This document shows, piece after piece, positions 23,325-34,901 of a stretch of 64,000 nucleotides of DNA. The DNA comes from Steromphala cineraria (taxonomy: Eukaryota; Mollusca; Gastropoda; Trochida; Trochidae): the NCBI GenBank assembly GCA_916613615.1, contig OU744723.1, positions 60,334,239 through 60,398,238 of the forward strand, given 5' to 3'. Positions within the stretch are counted from its first letter, which is position 1, and each line of letters starts with the position of its first letter. Under the pieces are notes generated by a model. The model saw only the letters and a list, made by a program, of their open reading frames with translations. It had not been told where the DNA came from and did no database searches. A program made the position numbers and the translations under genes.

Positions 23325-24240
23325 TTTTCACCTGTCCGTCTGTCCGTCTGTCTGTCTGTCCGTCTGTCCGTTTGTCCACAAAAACTTTAACCTTGTTCAT
23401 AACTTTTGATTGGTCAGAGCTAGGTCTTTGATACTTGACATATGGATCCCTTGTGATGAGACCTTTCAGATGACACCATGACATTTGACCTTGTGACCTT
23501 GACCTTGACACAGCGAGCCTTTTCCGAAAACTTTAACCTTGGCTATAGTTTCTATACTGTCAGTGCTAGGTCTTTGATACTTGACATGTGTGTCCCTTGT
23601 GATGAGACCTTTCAGATGACACCATGATATTTGACCTTTTCCGTCCGTCCGTCCGTCCGTCTGTCCGTTTGTCCACAAAATCTTTAACCTTGGTCATAAC
23701 TTTTGATTGGTCAGAGCTCGCTCTTTGATACTTGACATATGGATCCCTTGTGATGAGACCTTTCAGATGACACCATGACATTTGACCTTGTGACCTTGAC
23801 CTTGACACAGCGAGCATTTTAAACTTTAACCTTGGTCATAACTTTTGATTGGTCAGAGCTAGCTCTTTGATACTTGACATATGGATCCCTTGTGATGAGA
23901 CCTTTCAGATAACACCATGACATTTGACCTTGTGACCTTGACCTTGACACAGCGATCCTTTTCCGAAAACTTTAACATTGGCTATAGTTTCTATACTGTC
24001 AGTACTAGGTCTTTGATACTTAACATGTGTATCCCTTGTGATGAGACCTTTCAGATGACACCATGATATTTGACCTTTTCCGTCCGTCCGTCCGTTTGTC
24101 CACAAAAACTTTAACCTTGGTCATAACTTTTGATTGGTCAGAGCTAGCTCTTATATACTTGACATATGGATCCCTTGTGATGAGACCTTTCAGATGACAC
24201 CATGACATTTGACCTTGTGACCTTGACCTTGACACAGCGA
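23325..24240 (+). repeat. ~165-bp tandem family with CCGT/CTGT starts
   Basis: Three CCGT/CTGT tetranucleotide stretches (23330, 23640, 24080) each lead into units containing ACTTTAACCTTGGTCATAAC, CTTTGATACTTGACATATGG and TGATGAGACCTTTCAGATGA. The units end TGACCTTGTGACCTTGACCT. There are about six unit copies in two sub-types. The minus-strand frames through them are repeat products. Confidence 0.9.
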
Positions 24241-24503
24241 GCAGGATGCATCCGGGGGCATTCGTGTTTCAAACACATCTTGTTAGTTATGAATATTATT
24301 ATTGTTTGCGCTTTTTGGAGGGAGGGGGGGGGGGGTTTGGGGGGGGGGGGGGGGGGACCTTGTGACCTTGACCTTGACACAGCGAGCAGGATGCATCCGG
24401 GGGCATTCGTGTTTCACAAACACATCTTGTTAGTTATGAATATTATTATTGTTTGCGCTTTTTGGAGGGGGGGGGGGGGGGGGGTGATGGGTTTAGGGGG
24501 GGG
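24211..24503 (+). repeat. 145-bp tandem duplication with long G tracts
   Basis: Two copies of a segment run from TGACCTTGTGACC through GCAGGATGCATCCGGGGGCA and GTTAGTTATGAATATTATTA into a G tract. The tracts are at 24324-24335, 24339-24356 and 24467-24484, with another near 24496. The copies differ by few bases, so the duplication is recent or is an assembly effect of the G runs. Confidence 0.85.
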
Positions 24504-24754
24504 TCTTTCTATGCATCTACCTACAATAAACTCTAAAGTTATCCTTTTTAAAACGTATTATGCTGTATACATATTTAAACCGGATCTCATTTCACATTGG
24601 ACACACAACAGGGAGGCTTATACTAGCCCGTGATTAGGATTGGTGCAACCAACGTCTTGCGAGAGAGCAAAATTATTGAGTAATGCAGAACTTCTGCTAA
24701 ATATTCAAACACTGGACAGATAAACACGCCTGTACTACTGTGTGCACACTATTT

Positions 24755-25530
24755 CTATATGGGCCTAGCTTCCGAACCATTCCATATATTTCTGAAATTA
24801 TTTCACCAATGTATTGAGGAGAGAATTGTCTTGGCTGCCATGTTTAATTTGCACATGTGCACTCATGAATAAAGTAGCAACGAAGGATGCGACACCTGTG
24901 GCAAAAATCAAAATATTTCTAGAATAACTGACTGTAAATACTCTTATTACGGGCTTGATATCTTTCGAACTATTCCAATTATTTCTGAAATTATTTTACC
25001 AATGTATTGAGGAGAGAATTATCTTGACTGCCATGTATATTTCGCATATGTGCACTCATGAATAAAGTAGCGACGAGGGGTGCGACATATGTGGCAAAAG
25101 TCAAAATATTTCTAGAATAACTGACTGTATATACTCTTATTCCGGGCTTGATATCTTCCGAACCATTCCATATATTTCTGAAATTATTTCACCAATGTAT
25201 TGAGGGGAGAATTATCTTGACTGCCATGTATATTTCGCATATGTGCACTCATGAATAAAGTAGCAACGAAGGATGCGACATCTGTGGCAAAAATCAAAAT
25301 ATTTCTAGAATAACTGACTGTATATACTCTTATTCCGGGCTTGATATCTTCCGAACCATTCCATATATTTCTGAAATTATTTCACCAATGTATTGAGGAG
25401 AGAATTGTCTTGACTGCCATGTATATTTTGCATATGTGCACTCATAAATAAAATAGCCACAAGGGATGCGACATCTGTCGCTTGAATCAAAATATTTCTA
25501 GAATAACTGACTGTATGTATTCCTCGTTCA
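24755..25530 (+). repeat. ~192-bp tandem repeat, four copies
   Basis: The unit includes TTCCGAACCATTCCATATAT, CACCAATGTATTGAGGAGAG, TGTGCACTCATGAATAAAGT and TCAAAATATTTCTAGAATAA. Starts fall near 24770, 24962, 25156 and 25348. There are no open frames of note. Confidence 0.9.
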
Positions 25531-26339
25531 TTCAAATTGTACACACATCAACCCCTCTATCCTCCTTTTTGAAATACGGTAAGTTATTGAAAAATCCCGG
25601 GTGACAGCAACGAATCCCAAGGGGACGGTGTCGAATAATTTATATTTGTGATCAAAGTTTAACAAACTCTTTTTGGATATTGAAACTCTCTTTGTACAAG
25701 AAAGAGCTAACTACTAACTAAATCAATATTGTGCTGAAAAAGTTTTATTAAAATCTCTCGACTGTATATTTTCAAGCTTGATTTATCATATTTCATGTGT
25801 GAAATAAAATATAAAAACTATCTGTAAAAAGAATGTTCCTCCTCTAAGTTGCAAAATACATTCATTAAATGTTCAAAACAGGGGAATTAAAATACTGAAC
25901 TAGAATAATAAGATTACAAGGCTAGAGACACTAATTTTAATATTATATATTAATGAATCTTGAAATCAAGATTGCAAGAAATTCTATGGATGGTCAACTT
26001 TTTTTGTATTGCAGACAACATGCTTGAAAACGATATATGGATCTATACCGGAAACATCCCTTATTTCCACAATGAAGATGTTGATCATCCATAAACTCGT
26101 TGTCTCGTTATAACCAACCTTTAAAAACTTCTAAAATGCCTCTCAAACAGTGATGGCTGACATGTTGATGTTTGGAACTTTAAAAAACGCATTTCCTCTA
26201 AGCGGGAAAAGTTAACAAAAAGCAAATCATGTTATGAAATAATTTTTAAGTTTTCCACTATTTATTTAAGTTTTAAAACAAAGTATTTACGTCCAAATAA
26301 ATAAAAAACGACAATACCTCAGAACAGGCGACCCCATAC
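25531..26339. other. no supported feature
   Basis: AT-rich, without exon signals or repeats recognised. Confidence 0.4.
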
Positions 26340-26349
26340 ATGCGATCGC

Positions 26350-26525
26350 CTAGCTCGCCCATTGGCTGTCACAACAACAGCGTGAGCTAAGATTGTGTTG
26401 AAATCGTTTCTACTATGATTCAGTGTAACGTCTGCATGCAACCTCCTGCTCCCATTGGCTGATACAACAAAAGCGTGAGCTAATATTGTGTTTGTAAACA
26501 TCGTTCTCACTATATAAGATACAGT
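26350..26525 (+). promoter_or_regulatory. possible promoter: duplicated inverted-CCAAT module plus TATA-like box
   Basis: Two related ~45-bp modules, at 26356-26403 and 26452-26494, carry CCCATTGGCTGxxACAACAA and AGCGTGAGCTAA. The ATTGG core is an inverted CCAAT box. TATATAAG follows at about 26512. Spacing is suitable for a plus-strand promoter, but no exon is seen immediately downstream, so this is tentative. Confidence 0.3.
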
Positions 26526-27030
26526 CAGGACAACAGCGATTGCGTTTTTATATGCTTTTATTCAATGAAATTGACCAAAAAAATTATAATATTATAGTAA
26601 TTACGAATTCCCACAACGGCAGATGGCAGTAATGGATTAATACAAATTTAAATAACCACCAATTGATACATGATAAACGTTTGAACATTTGAATTACATT
26701 ATCAAAACTTATATAAGGTCTGTTTTATTAACAATTTGAATATAAATAAAAATCCTTTGAATAGCTTGATCTAAGAATATGCAATTCACCTCATTGAAAC
26801 CTATGAAGATTCAAAGTTCTGTTTTTGATGATTATAATGTTTACTTTTTCCCAAACATAATATTTTATCTTTAAAACTTCGAACTTTGTCTTTCTTTTAA
26901 CTTCGATTTGCCAAACTCAAACATTAATTGAAGTATATGAATATTATTTAGAGGGTTGGTGTCTTTAAATTTTTTAAGCAAAGATATAATAATACATAAG
27001 AAATAATATACCTTGACGGCAATAGCTGAA
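26526..27030. other. no supported feature
   Basis: AT-rich. It ends at a minus-strand GTAAGT donor-like site (27031-27036). Confidence 0.4.
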
Positions 27031-27110
27031 ACTTACGTTTATCTACCGCCGAGTTTGTTTGATTTTTGTTGATTACCAAGAAGTGACTGATTGTATTGGA
27101 ACTTGCGTAC

Positions 27111-27227
27111 TTATAACGGCAAGCGCCGCACCCGCTCGAGGACGGTGCTTAGTGCATCCGAGCTGTCCATCAAGCTGACCCAGATTTTAGACACTGGTGC
27201 CTCATTGGTCAAGTTAGCTGTTCCCAT
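27111..27227 (-). CDS. candidate start exon, minus strand (divergent partner)
   Basis: On the minus strand the context TTACCATGGGAAC is close to ideal. The 38-codon frame reads MGTANLTNEAPVSKIWVSLM... then ends at TAA. It lies in a CpG-rich block within AT-rich DNA. The opposite strand is also open (NGKRRTRSRTVLSASELSIK...), ending at a possible ATG/GTAACA donor, so coding strand is unresolved. A GTAAGT donor at 27031-27036 would lie beyond the TAA. No family is recognised. Confidence 0.33.
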   Translation of the reverse strand: MGTANLTNEAPVSKIWVSLMDSSDALSTVLERVRRLPL

Positions 27228-27521
27228 GGTAACAAACCTTTTTTTTACAGAGAAAACACATACTAGGTCGACGGAAATCCTTCTTTTTAAAAGTTAGGAA
27301 AGAATTGATAGATGGACGCGGATTTGATATAAGTTAGAAAAAAAATGTGACATTTTTGATGATCACGTGACATCTTTGCATGCGCTCGTGCCAGCATTTC
27401 AGAAAGAGTTTTGGCCGAGTGATGGGGTGTTTTGGAAATGTAATTTCAGAGCTAATCTTAAAGAACCTAAATCTTGTGAAGTTTATTGATTAATTCAGAT
27501 ATTGTGTTATAGGGCGTTTAA
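27228..27521. promoter_or_regulatory. possible divergent promoter
   Basis: This ~300-bp gap separates a minus-strand candidate start (27227) from a plus-strand candidate exon (27522-27636). It contains ATCACGTGAC at 27362-27371, an E-box related to the two palindromes at 21.2 kb. There is no clear TATA box. Confidence 0.3.
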
Positions 27522-27636
27522 AACAAGTATTTTGATGAGACTTGCAAAGACGAAATCATGAGATATCCCTTGCAACGGTGCCTGTCTTCCCAAGAGGAAC
27601 CAAGGCAAGACCCTGCCATTGAAACAGCATTACGAG
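27522..27636 (+). CDS. candidate plus-strand exon with GTGAGT donor
   Basis: The frame is open from just after a TAA at 27519. The first ATG at 27558 gives MRYPLQRCLSSQEEPRQDPA..., ending one base into a codon at a consensus GAG/GTGAGT donor (27637). If an acceptor at ACAAG (27526) is used the exon would be internal. The phase fits two downstream candidates: 35680-35758, where the junction codon becomes GAC, and an alternative start of the 34.9-kb exon. The peptide is charged and likely helical, and I recognise no family. Confidence 0.45.
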
Positions 27637-28080
27637 GTGAGTATGGCAGCTCGAGTGTTTTAGGCTTTGTCAACAGCGTAATGTCAGCCATCTAACTTGG
27701 GGGTTTGATAAACTAGTCAGCTGATATCTGTATAGGATCAGGTAGTGGTGGATATGATTACCGATTTTGGATCAAACTTGTTTGTTATTGTAGGGATAGG
27801 TTTCCCGCGAAATTGCACGTGACAAGCTCATGAATATTAATAAGGAAGAGAATGACAGGAAGTTCCCAAGACATGTTCATTGGTTTGTTTACTTTGAACA
27901 ATGCTAAACCTGGTCGGTTTTATTGTATGTTTGGTGTGACATTTCACTATATTGCAGTACAAGATTTATTTAGATAACTAAAGGATAATAATTTTTAATT
28001 AAAAATTAAAAATTAATATGTGAAATCTACCCTTTTTGCCATCTCCAAATGTGTATGAATAGGTTTGTTGAGTTATACTA
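27637..28080. other. probable intron; no other feature
   Basis: AT-rich sequence downstream of the GTGAGT donor, without recognised repeats. Confidence 0.35.
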
Positions 28081-28600
28081 GGCTTTATACAGTTAGTAAA
28101 GTTGGTCCTGATCTTCCTTCAATCTCATTAAAATCTGATCAAACTGGTCACCAAATTCTACAGTTCTACATTTATCCTTTGGTCTAACACAAAAGTATTA
28201 GAGTTGATGGGGATTGGGCTATTTAAATCCTCACACAACATTGAACTCCTAGGGACAATACAATAACCTCAACATGGTATCAGTGAAAAGTTTGACCTTA
28301 TTTTAATGAGACTGGATACATGGGCAAATTCCATTTATCCTTTAAATCACCCATCATTTGATATCTTAGGGGCAGTACAAAAAGTGCGGCAATGTGCTTA
28401 GAATTTGACAGGGTTGATTCATTCTAAAGGGATTAATTGTATTTGTCATTTCCTCTGCCCAGCATACAACAAATTCAAAAGCTATCATAGGAATCAGTGC
28501 CATGTTTGTTCTCACTTTAATGAGATAGGATCCCTTTATTATTTACCCAAAACGATTGAAGTCACATTTTACTTACATTTGTATACACTGAAATCAGAGA
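28081..28600 (+). repeat. diverged repeat with TTTTAATGAGA signature
   Basis: Loose copies spaced about 130-230 bp combine TTTTAATGAGAxTGGATACAT, a TCCxTTTATCCTTT stretch and AGGGGCAGTACAAAA. Related blocks occur at 31490-31800 and 33950-34660. The TTTTAATGAGATT core is shared with the ~149-bp satellite, so a distant common origin is possible. Confidence 0.6.
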
Positions 28601-28620
28601 TTCTGTGGTTGCATTGTATT

Positions 28621-31330
28621 TGTCCTGTCTGTCTGTCAGTCTGTCTGTCTGTCTGTCTGTCTGTCAGTCTGTCGGTCTGTCCGTCACAATAAAAATATAA
28701 CCTTGCTCATAACTTTTGATTGCTCAGAGGTCTACATTTGATATTACACATGTGAATCTATCATGATGAGGCCTATCAGGTCATGTCATAATTTGTGACC
28801 TCTTGACCTTGACCTTGGTGCAGATAGCACTTTTCGAAATTTTAAAACTTGCTCATAACTTTTGATTGCTTAGGGGTAGACCTTTGATATTTTACATGAG
28901 TATCTACCATGATAAGGCCTTTCGGGTCAGGTGATAATTTGTTACCTCTTGACCTTGACCTTTGTGCAGATAGCACTTTTCGAAATTTTTAAACTTGCTC
29001 ATAACTTTTTAATGCTTAGGGGTAGACCTTTGATATTTTACATGATTATCTACCATGATAAGGCCTTTCGGGTCAGGTCATAATTTGTGACCTCTTGACC
29101 TTGACCTTGGTGCAGAAAGCACTTTTTGATTTTTTTTAACTTGCTCATAACTTTTGATTGCTTAGGGGTAGACCTTTGATATTTTGCATGAGTATCTACC
29201 ATGATAAGGGCTTTCAGGTCAGGTGATAATTTTTTGCCTCTTGACCTTGACCTTGGTGCAATTAGCACTTTTCGAAATTTTTTAACTTGCTCATAACTTT
29301 TGATTGCTTAGGGGTAGACCTTTGATCTTTTACATGATTATCTACCATGATAAGGCCTTTCGGGTCAGGTCATATTTTGTGACCTCTTGACCTTGACCTT
29401 GGTGCAAATAGCATTTTCGACTTTTTTAAACTTGCTCATAACTTTTGATTGCTTAGGGGTAGACCTTTGATATTTTGCATGTGTATATACCATGATAAGG
29501 CCTTTCAGGTCAGGTGATAATTGTTTGCCTCTTAACCTTGACCTTTGTGCAGATAGCACTTTTCGAATTTTTCTAACTAGCTCATAACTTTTTATTGCTT
29601 AGGGGTAGACCTTTGATATTTTGCATGTGTATATATCATGATAAGGCCTTCTAGGTCAGGTGATAATTTTTTACCTCTTGACCTTGACCTTGGTGCAGAT
29701 AGCACTTTTCGAATTTTTTTTACTTGCTCATAACGTTTTAATGCTTAGGGGTAGACCTTTGATATTTTACACAATTATCTACCATGATAAGGTCTTTCGG
29801 GTCAGGTCATAATTTTTTGCCTCTTGACCTTGACCTTGGTGCAGAAAGCACTTTTCGATTTTTTTTAACTTGCTCATTACTTTTGATTGCTTAGAGGTAG
29901 ACCTTTGATATTTTGCATGTGTATATACCATGCTAAGGCCTTTCAGGTCAGGTGATAATTGTTTGCCTCTTAACCTTGATCTTGGTGCAGATAGCACTTT
30001 TCGAATTTTTCTAACTAGCTCATAACTTTTTATTGCTTAGGGGTAGACCTTTGATATTTTGCATGTGTATATACCATGATAAGGCCTTTCAGATTAGGGG
30101 ATAATTTTTGACCTGGTTACCTTGACCTTTGTGCTACAAGAATTATTGAAAACCATAACCTTGCTTTTAACTTTTTATTGCTTAGGGGTAGACCTTTGAT
30201 ATTTTGTATGATTATCTACCATGATAAGGCCTTTCGGGTCAGGTCATAATGTGTGACCTCTTGACCTTGACCTTGGTGCAGATAGCACTTTTCGAATTTT
30301 TCTAACTAGCTCATAACTTTTTATTGCTTAGGGGTAGACCTTTGATATTTTGCATGTGTATATACCATGATAAGGCCTTTCAGGTCAGGTGATAATTTTT
30401 TGCCTCTTGACCTTGACCTTGGTGCAATTAGCACTTTTCGAAATTTGTAAACTTGCTCATAACTTTTTATTGGTAGACCTTTGATATTTTGCATGATTAT
30501 CTACCATGATAAGGCCTTTCGGGTCAGGTCATAATGTGTGACCCCTTGACCTTGACCTTGGTGCTGATAGCACTTTTCGAATTTTTCTAACTAGCTCATA
30601 ACTTTTTATTGCTTAGGGGTAGACCTTTGATAATTTGCATGTGTATATACCATGTTAAGGCCTTTCAGGTCAGGTGATAATTTATGCCTCTTGACCTTGA
30701 CCTTGGCGCAGATAGCACTTTTCGAAATTTTTAAACTTGCTCATAACTTTTGATTGCTTAGGGGTAGACCTTTGATCTTTTACATGATTATCTACCATGA
30801 TGAGGCTTTTCAGGTCAGGTCATAATTTGTGAACTCTTGACCTTGGTGCAGATAGCACTTTTCGAAATTTTTAAACTTGCTCATAACTTTTGATTGCTTA
30901 GGGTTAGACCTTTGATATTTTACATGATTATCTACCATGATGAGGCCTTTCAGGTCAGGTCATAATTTTTGACCTGGTTACCTTGACCTTTGTGCTACAA
31001 GAATTATTGAAAACCATAACCTTGCTTTGAACTTTTGATTGCTTAGGGGTAGACCTTTGATATTTTGTATGATTATCTACCATGATAAGGCCTTTCGGGT
31101 CAGGTCATAATGTGTGACCTCTTGACCTTGACCTTGGTGCAGATAGCACTTTTCGAATTCTAACTAGCTCATAACTTTTGATTGCTTAGGGGTAGACCCT
31201 TGACGAGTGAATCTATCATGATGATGCCTTTCAGGTCAGGTCATAATTTTAGACCTTATGACCTCCCCTTCGGTTTCGAAAATGTTACCTTTGGCATAAC
31301 TTGTGGTTAGATTGTGATATTTGACATTTG
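28621..31330 (+). repeat. ~146-bp tandem array, about 17 units, with (CTGT)n head
   Basis: (CTGT)n at 28624-28686 leads into units containing ACTTGCTCATAACTTTTGAT, TTAGGGGTAGACCTTTGATA, CTACCATGATAAGGCCTTTC, CAGGTCATAATTTGTGACC and CTTGACCTTGACCTTGGTGC. Identity between neighbouring units is high and falls at both ends. The family is related to the array at 23.3-24.2 kb by its tetranucleotide head and TGACCTTGACCTT tail. Confidence 0.95.
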
Positions 31331-31489
31331 CATCTATTATTAGAGGGTGAAACACAACTACTGTAGTTGATTTTGCCTGTTTTGCTTTGGGTTTGGTACA
31401 CGATACACAAAGGTATATTTTTGGTATGACTGCATATTTAATTATGTTTATTAGTTGATACAGTAATGACTGCAGGAAACATACATGTT

Positions 31490-31830
31490 TAGCTTGTTAG
31501 ATTTACAAGAACCACCAGGTATCACCAACATGTTTGATTCGGTTTTAATGAGATTCGATGCTCTAGGCCTTCCCATGAAGATTTCAACATCACTACTTGT
31601 TTTAATCTAATGGCTATTGAGAGATATCCTAGAAGGTGATAGTGACCGCTATCATTTTAATGAGAAAAGATACATCGGGCATTTATTGTGTTTGGCAGTA
31701 AGAGAAATACTAGAAGATGTAAGTCACAGGTTTGATTACATTTCAATGAGATAATATACATTTGGCATTTCCCATGAATGCATTCAATTGTTTGTCAATT
31801 TGTTAAATCTAGAACAACTTAAATGTTACC
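31490..31830 (+). repeat. diverged TTTTAATGAGATT repeat block
   Basis: Copies of GGTTTTAATGAGATTCGATG, ATTTTAATGAGAAAAGATAC and ATTTCAATGAGATAATATAC lie ~130 bp apart and belong to the family at 28.1 kb. Confidence 0.55.
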
Positions 31831-31881
31831 TCACTAGCACTATCGTCAAAGGAAATAATCATGTTATAATCACATATTACA

Positions 31882-32199
31882 CAGTGGTGAAGTGGTAAGC
31901 GTGTCACGCCAATGGCCCGGGTTCAAATCCCGGTGGAGACACCAAAAATTTGTAACCTGGGCTTAACACTGTATTGTGTCCTTGGGCAAGGCACTTCATC
32001 CACATTGCACTCAATTCACCCAGCTGTATAAATGGGTACCTGAATATGGGGAAAGTACGGACCTATATGATCGCGCGAGGCGCTTAGTAGTTTGAATTGA
32101 AAGTACAATTCCTTCAAGGAAATAATATACATTGTACAGCCAATTGTATCGCCGTTGAGCAGTCCTGGACTGGATACTAGGCGTTAAAATTATTATTAG
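31882..32199 (+). mobile_element. tRNA-derived SINE with conserved central domain
   Basis: The head has A-box-like TGGTGAAGTGGTAAGCG and B-box GGGTTCAAATCCCGG, with a well-paired T arm; anticodon-arm similarity is weak. The body contains TCCTTGGGCAAGGCACTTCA, then a GTATAAATGGGTACC motif. A TTGGGCAAGGCACTT...ATGGGTACC core is, to my knowledge, a feature of broad metazoan SINE superfamilies (MetaSINE/V/Deu-type). The tail ends in ATTATTATTA. The right edge abuts another element, so no target duplication can be read. Confidence 0.85.
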
Positions 32200-33396
32200 G
32201 TCTTCAAGACAAAGTCGTGAAGACCTATTGTTTTTATCCGATTTCTTCAAGTTCTTTTTTTTTTCTATTCTTTTTATTATTATTATTTGTACTTTTTTTG
32301 TGAATCAACTGCAGCCCAAACGGATGCTCCGACTTAGACCAAACTTGGCATGCAGATACCCCTTACCCTGGAATCGACATGCTAAGCTTTTGGGCAAAAT
32401 CGACTTGTACATTAAAGGTCCAGTTCGAATCCAAAATCGAAAATTTAACATTGATTTTTTTTTCAAAATGCACTTAGAGACTTAATTTTTTTTTTAAAAC
32501 AAGCGCAATGAAAAATAATGAAAAAAAGGAAATCAGGACAAATTCGTAGGTCACTTGCTTTGGCCGCCATTTTGCTTTTAGTGCAATTTTCACCGTTTCC
32601 GACCCCACCCGCCTTTGACAATCTTCTCCTCTGAAGATACTTGCACTACAGAGCTGAAATTCATACTGAATGTAGCTGGAGTATTGTTGACAAAAGTTTT
32701 TAAGTTTAATGGTGCTAACGTTAATACTTTTTGTGCTGTGACCTTTCAAAGTTGACCAAAATCGAAAAAATCGCAAACTTCAAGGGCAGATAACTCAAAA
32801 ACCAGACCTTAGAATTCAATGATTTTTGCATGAGAGTTAGACATTGGCAAGGTCTTCAAGATAAAAGAATAAAATCGATCGCGAACAGTCATTTCCGGTC
32901 CTGAGGAAGGGTCAAACTTTGCATTTTGGAAAACGGGTGTTTTGGTGGGTATGTTTGAAAAACTCTTGTAAACCAACGACACATGATAAATACTTGTTCT
33001 ATATATCATTACAAAGCCAAAGGAACATACAATCTTGTATAAATCTAACTAAAATTACATTAAACATTAACATTGAAATTCGGAGCATTTAAATGTGGTC
33101 AATCCTACTTTGGGTTTGAATGATTATGATATATGAATGATTGAAAAATTGTAGTTCATTGGCAATAAAACACTTGGCAATGTTTTAGCTATCTATCATC
33201 AGGCAGCAAAACGACTGAATAACCTGAGATGATTCATGTTTGCAGCCATGTTGAATTTTCTGTAAAGGCTTAAACTTTGAATATCAAGTGAAATATGGTA
33301 ATTTTGATAATGTATTAGTTACTGTTTACCTCTTAGACAAAAACCCATGTGAAGGTCAAACAGTATGTGAAGGTCAAACAGGAATCTTGAAGACCT
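32198..33396 (+). mobile_element. 1.2-kb element bounded by AGGTCTTCAAG inverted repeats
   Basis: AGGTCTTCAAG at 32198-32208 and its complement CTTGAAGACCT at 33386-33396 bound the segment. A related AGGTCTTCAAGA recurs inside near 32850. The right flank is GTTATTATTATTATTA, like the SINE tail on the left, suggesting insertion into the TTA-rich tail. A minus-strand frame at 32474-32776 contains ATGGCGGCC but no recognisable enzyme. The class is unknown. Confidence 0.5.
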
Positions 33397-33434
33397 AAGT
33401 ACTGCCGCGGCAGTCCTAGTTATTATTATTATTA

Positions 33435-34680
33435 TCATATTAGTATAAACAGGTAAATTTTCTTGAATGTTGTTTCCACAAGAAAAAATACGCTGAATGG
33501 CCTATGGGACTGTCTCTTTAAGGACAAATCAAGCAAAGTGCTAGAAGGCACCACTTGAGCGAATTCCATCTGCCATTTTGAAAGGTTAGCATTGCGAGAA
33601 AACAACTCTGCTGTAATATGCTTATTATGCTAAACTAATTAATAACTACTTGATTGATAGAAGAAGAGCATATTTACAAATAATTCATAATAAAAGTTTT
33701 CAGTTACGACAACATTTTGTCTTGGTAATGCAAAAAGCTTCCATGATTGGCTTCATTTCATGATGGTTTTTTTTTTTAGCGATACACTTTTTTCTTTGTC
33801 AAAATGTTGAATCTTCCACAAAAAATACCCCGCTCGAATGGTCCCTTTAAGTGACAGATTTGATGCAATTTTTTTTATATTAGAAACCCTGCGCATTTCG
33901 TTTGGAAGTTTAAACATGATTAGTCAATTGTAGGGCTATTAATTAGATTCTAGATGTTAGTGACAGGTTTGATCCCCATTTTAATGAGAATGGATGACTT
34001 TTGCATTTCCTTTGGAGTCTTTAACAGGTCTTGTTATTTGGAATATCAGGGATGGCAAAAGTGCAACACTGTGCAAGTGACAGGTTTGAACTAGCTTTAA
34101 TGAGATTTGATACATTTAAAATTTCTCCTGAAGCCCTATACCACTCATTAGTTGAAATGTTATAGGCAGTTCAAAACGCTCCATTAGGAATTTATAATGG
34201 ATTTGATATCATTTGATATTTAATACATTTAGTATTTCCTTATACTTTAGCCGTATACCACTCATTGTTGATATAGGTTTGGGCTCCGTTTGTGTCTCTG
34301 TCCAAATTTGGTGTGTGTCTTAAGGTTTTCAATACCTTGATGGAGCTTAAAAATAAAAACTGCACTATTAATTGTTATGGAGTTATTTAGTTTTGTCTTT
34401 TTAACTCTGTTTGTTGGTGCATTTAAAGGGGACATTTTTCTCAAACTATTTAAGATATGATAACCGAATTTGGTGTGTGTCTTCAGGGTATCAATACCTT
34501 GATGGAGTTCGAAAATGAGGGGATGTTGATGACTATGTCTTATTGTTTGAAATCTTATATCAGGTATTAATAACAGGTTTTAGAACATTTAAATGAGATT
34601 GGATTCCCTCAGACATTTACTCTCAACTGTTAAACAAGTTTCACAAGTTATAAGTGACATGTTTGTTTATATATTAATTA
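33435..34680 (+). repeat. diverged TTTTAATGAGAxTGGAT repeats, otherwise empty
   Basis: Blocks with CATTTTAATGAGAATGGATG (about 33980), GCTTTAATGAGATTTGATAC (about 34095) and AAATGAGATTGGATTCCC (about 34590) repeat every ~125-150 bp in part of this stretch. A pair of GAATTTGGTGTGTGTCTTxAGG-like segments occurs at 34305 and 34465. Confidence 0.5.
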
Positions 34681-34901
34681 ATAGGTCCCCATTTTCCTAA
34701 CTCGTCCATGGAAAGGGGAGATATTGGGGCCCATGGTTTGGAATATTGGACTCGTGCGATTGGGTTGTTGTGACTTTAGCTTTTGAGGGTAAATAGGGTG
34801 TTTTCGAAATTATCTTGGTCACTTTAACAATTTGAGATGACTGATTATTTGGAATGATAGATCAAAAGCATTCACTTCAGATGTTTGATGTTTGATGTGA
34901 G

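Noticed and set aside
23049..24380. Chain of 66-87-codon minus-strand frames
   Set aside because: They follow the ~165-bp tandem units and repeat the same peptide; no independent coding evidence.
29050..29997. Repeated 64-72-codon minus-strand frames
   Set aside because: Translations of the ~146-bp array.
32474..32776. 100-codon minus-strand frame containing ATGGCGGCC
   Set aside because: Lies inside the 1.2-kb repeat element, ends in a low-complexity Phe/Leu/Lys stretch, and lacks splice signals; the ATGGCGG may only be a YY1-like motif.
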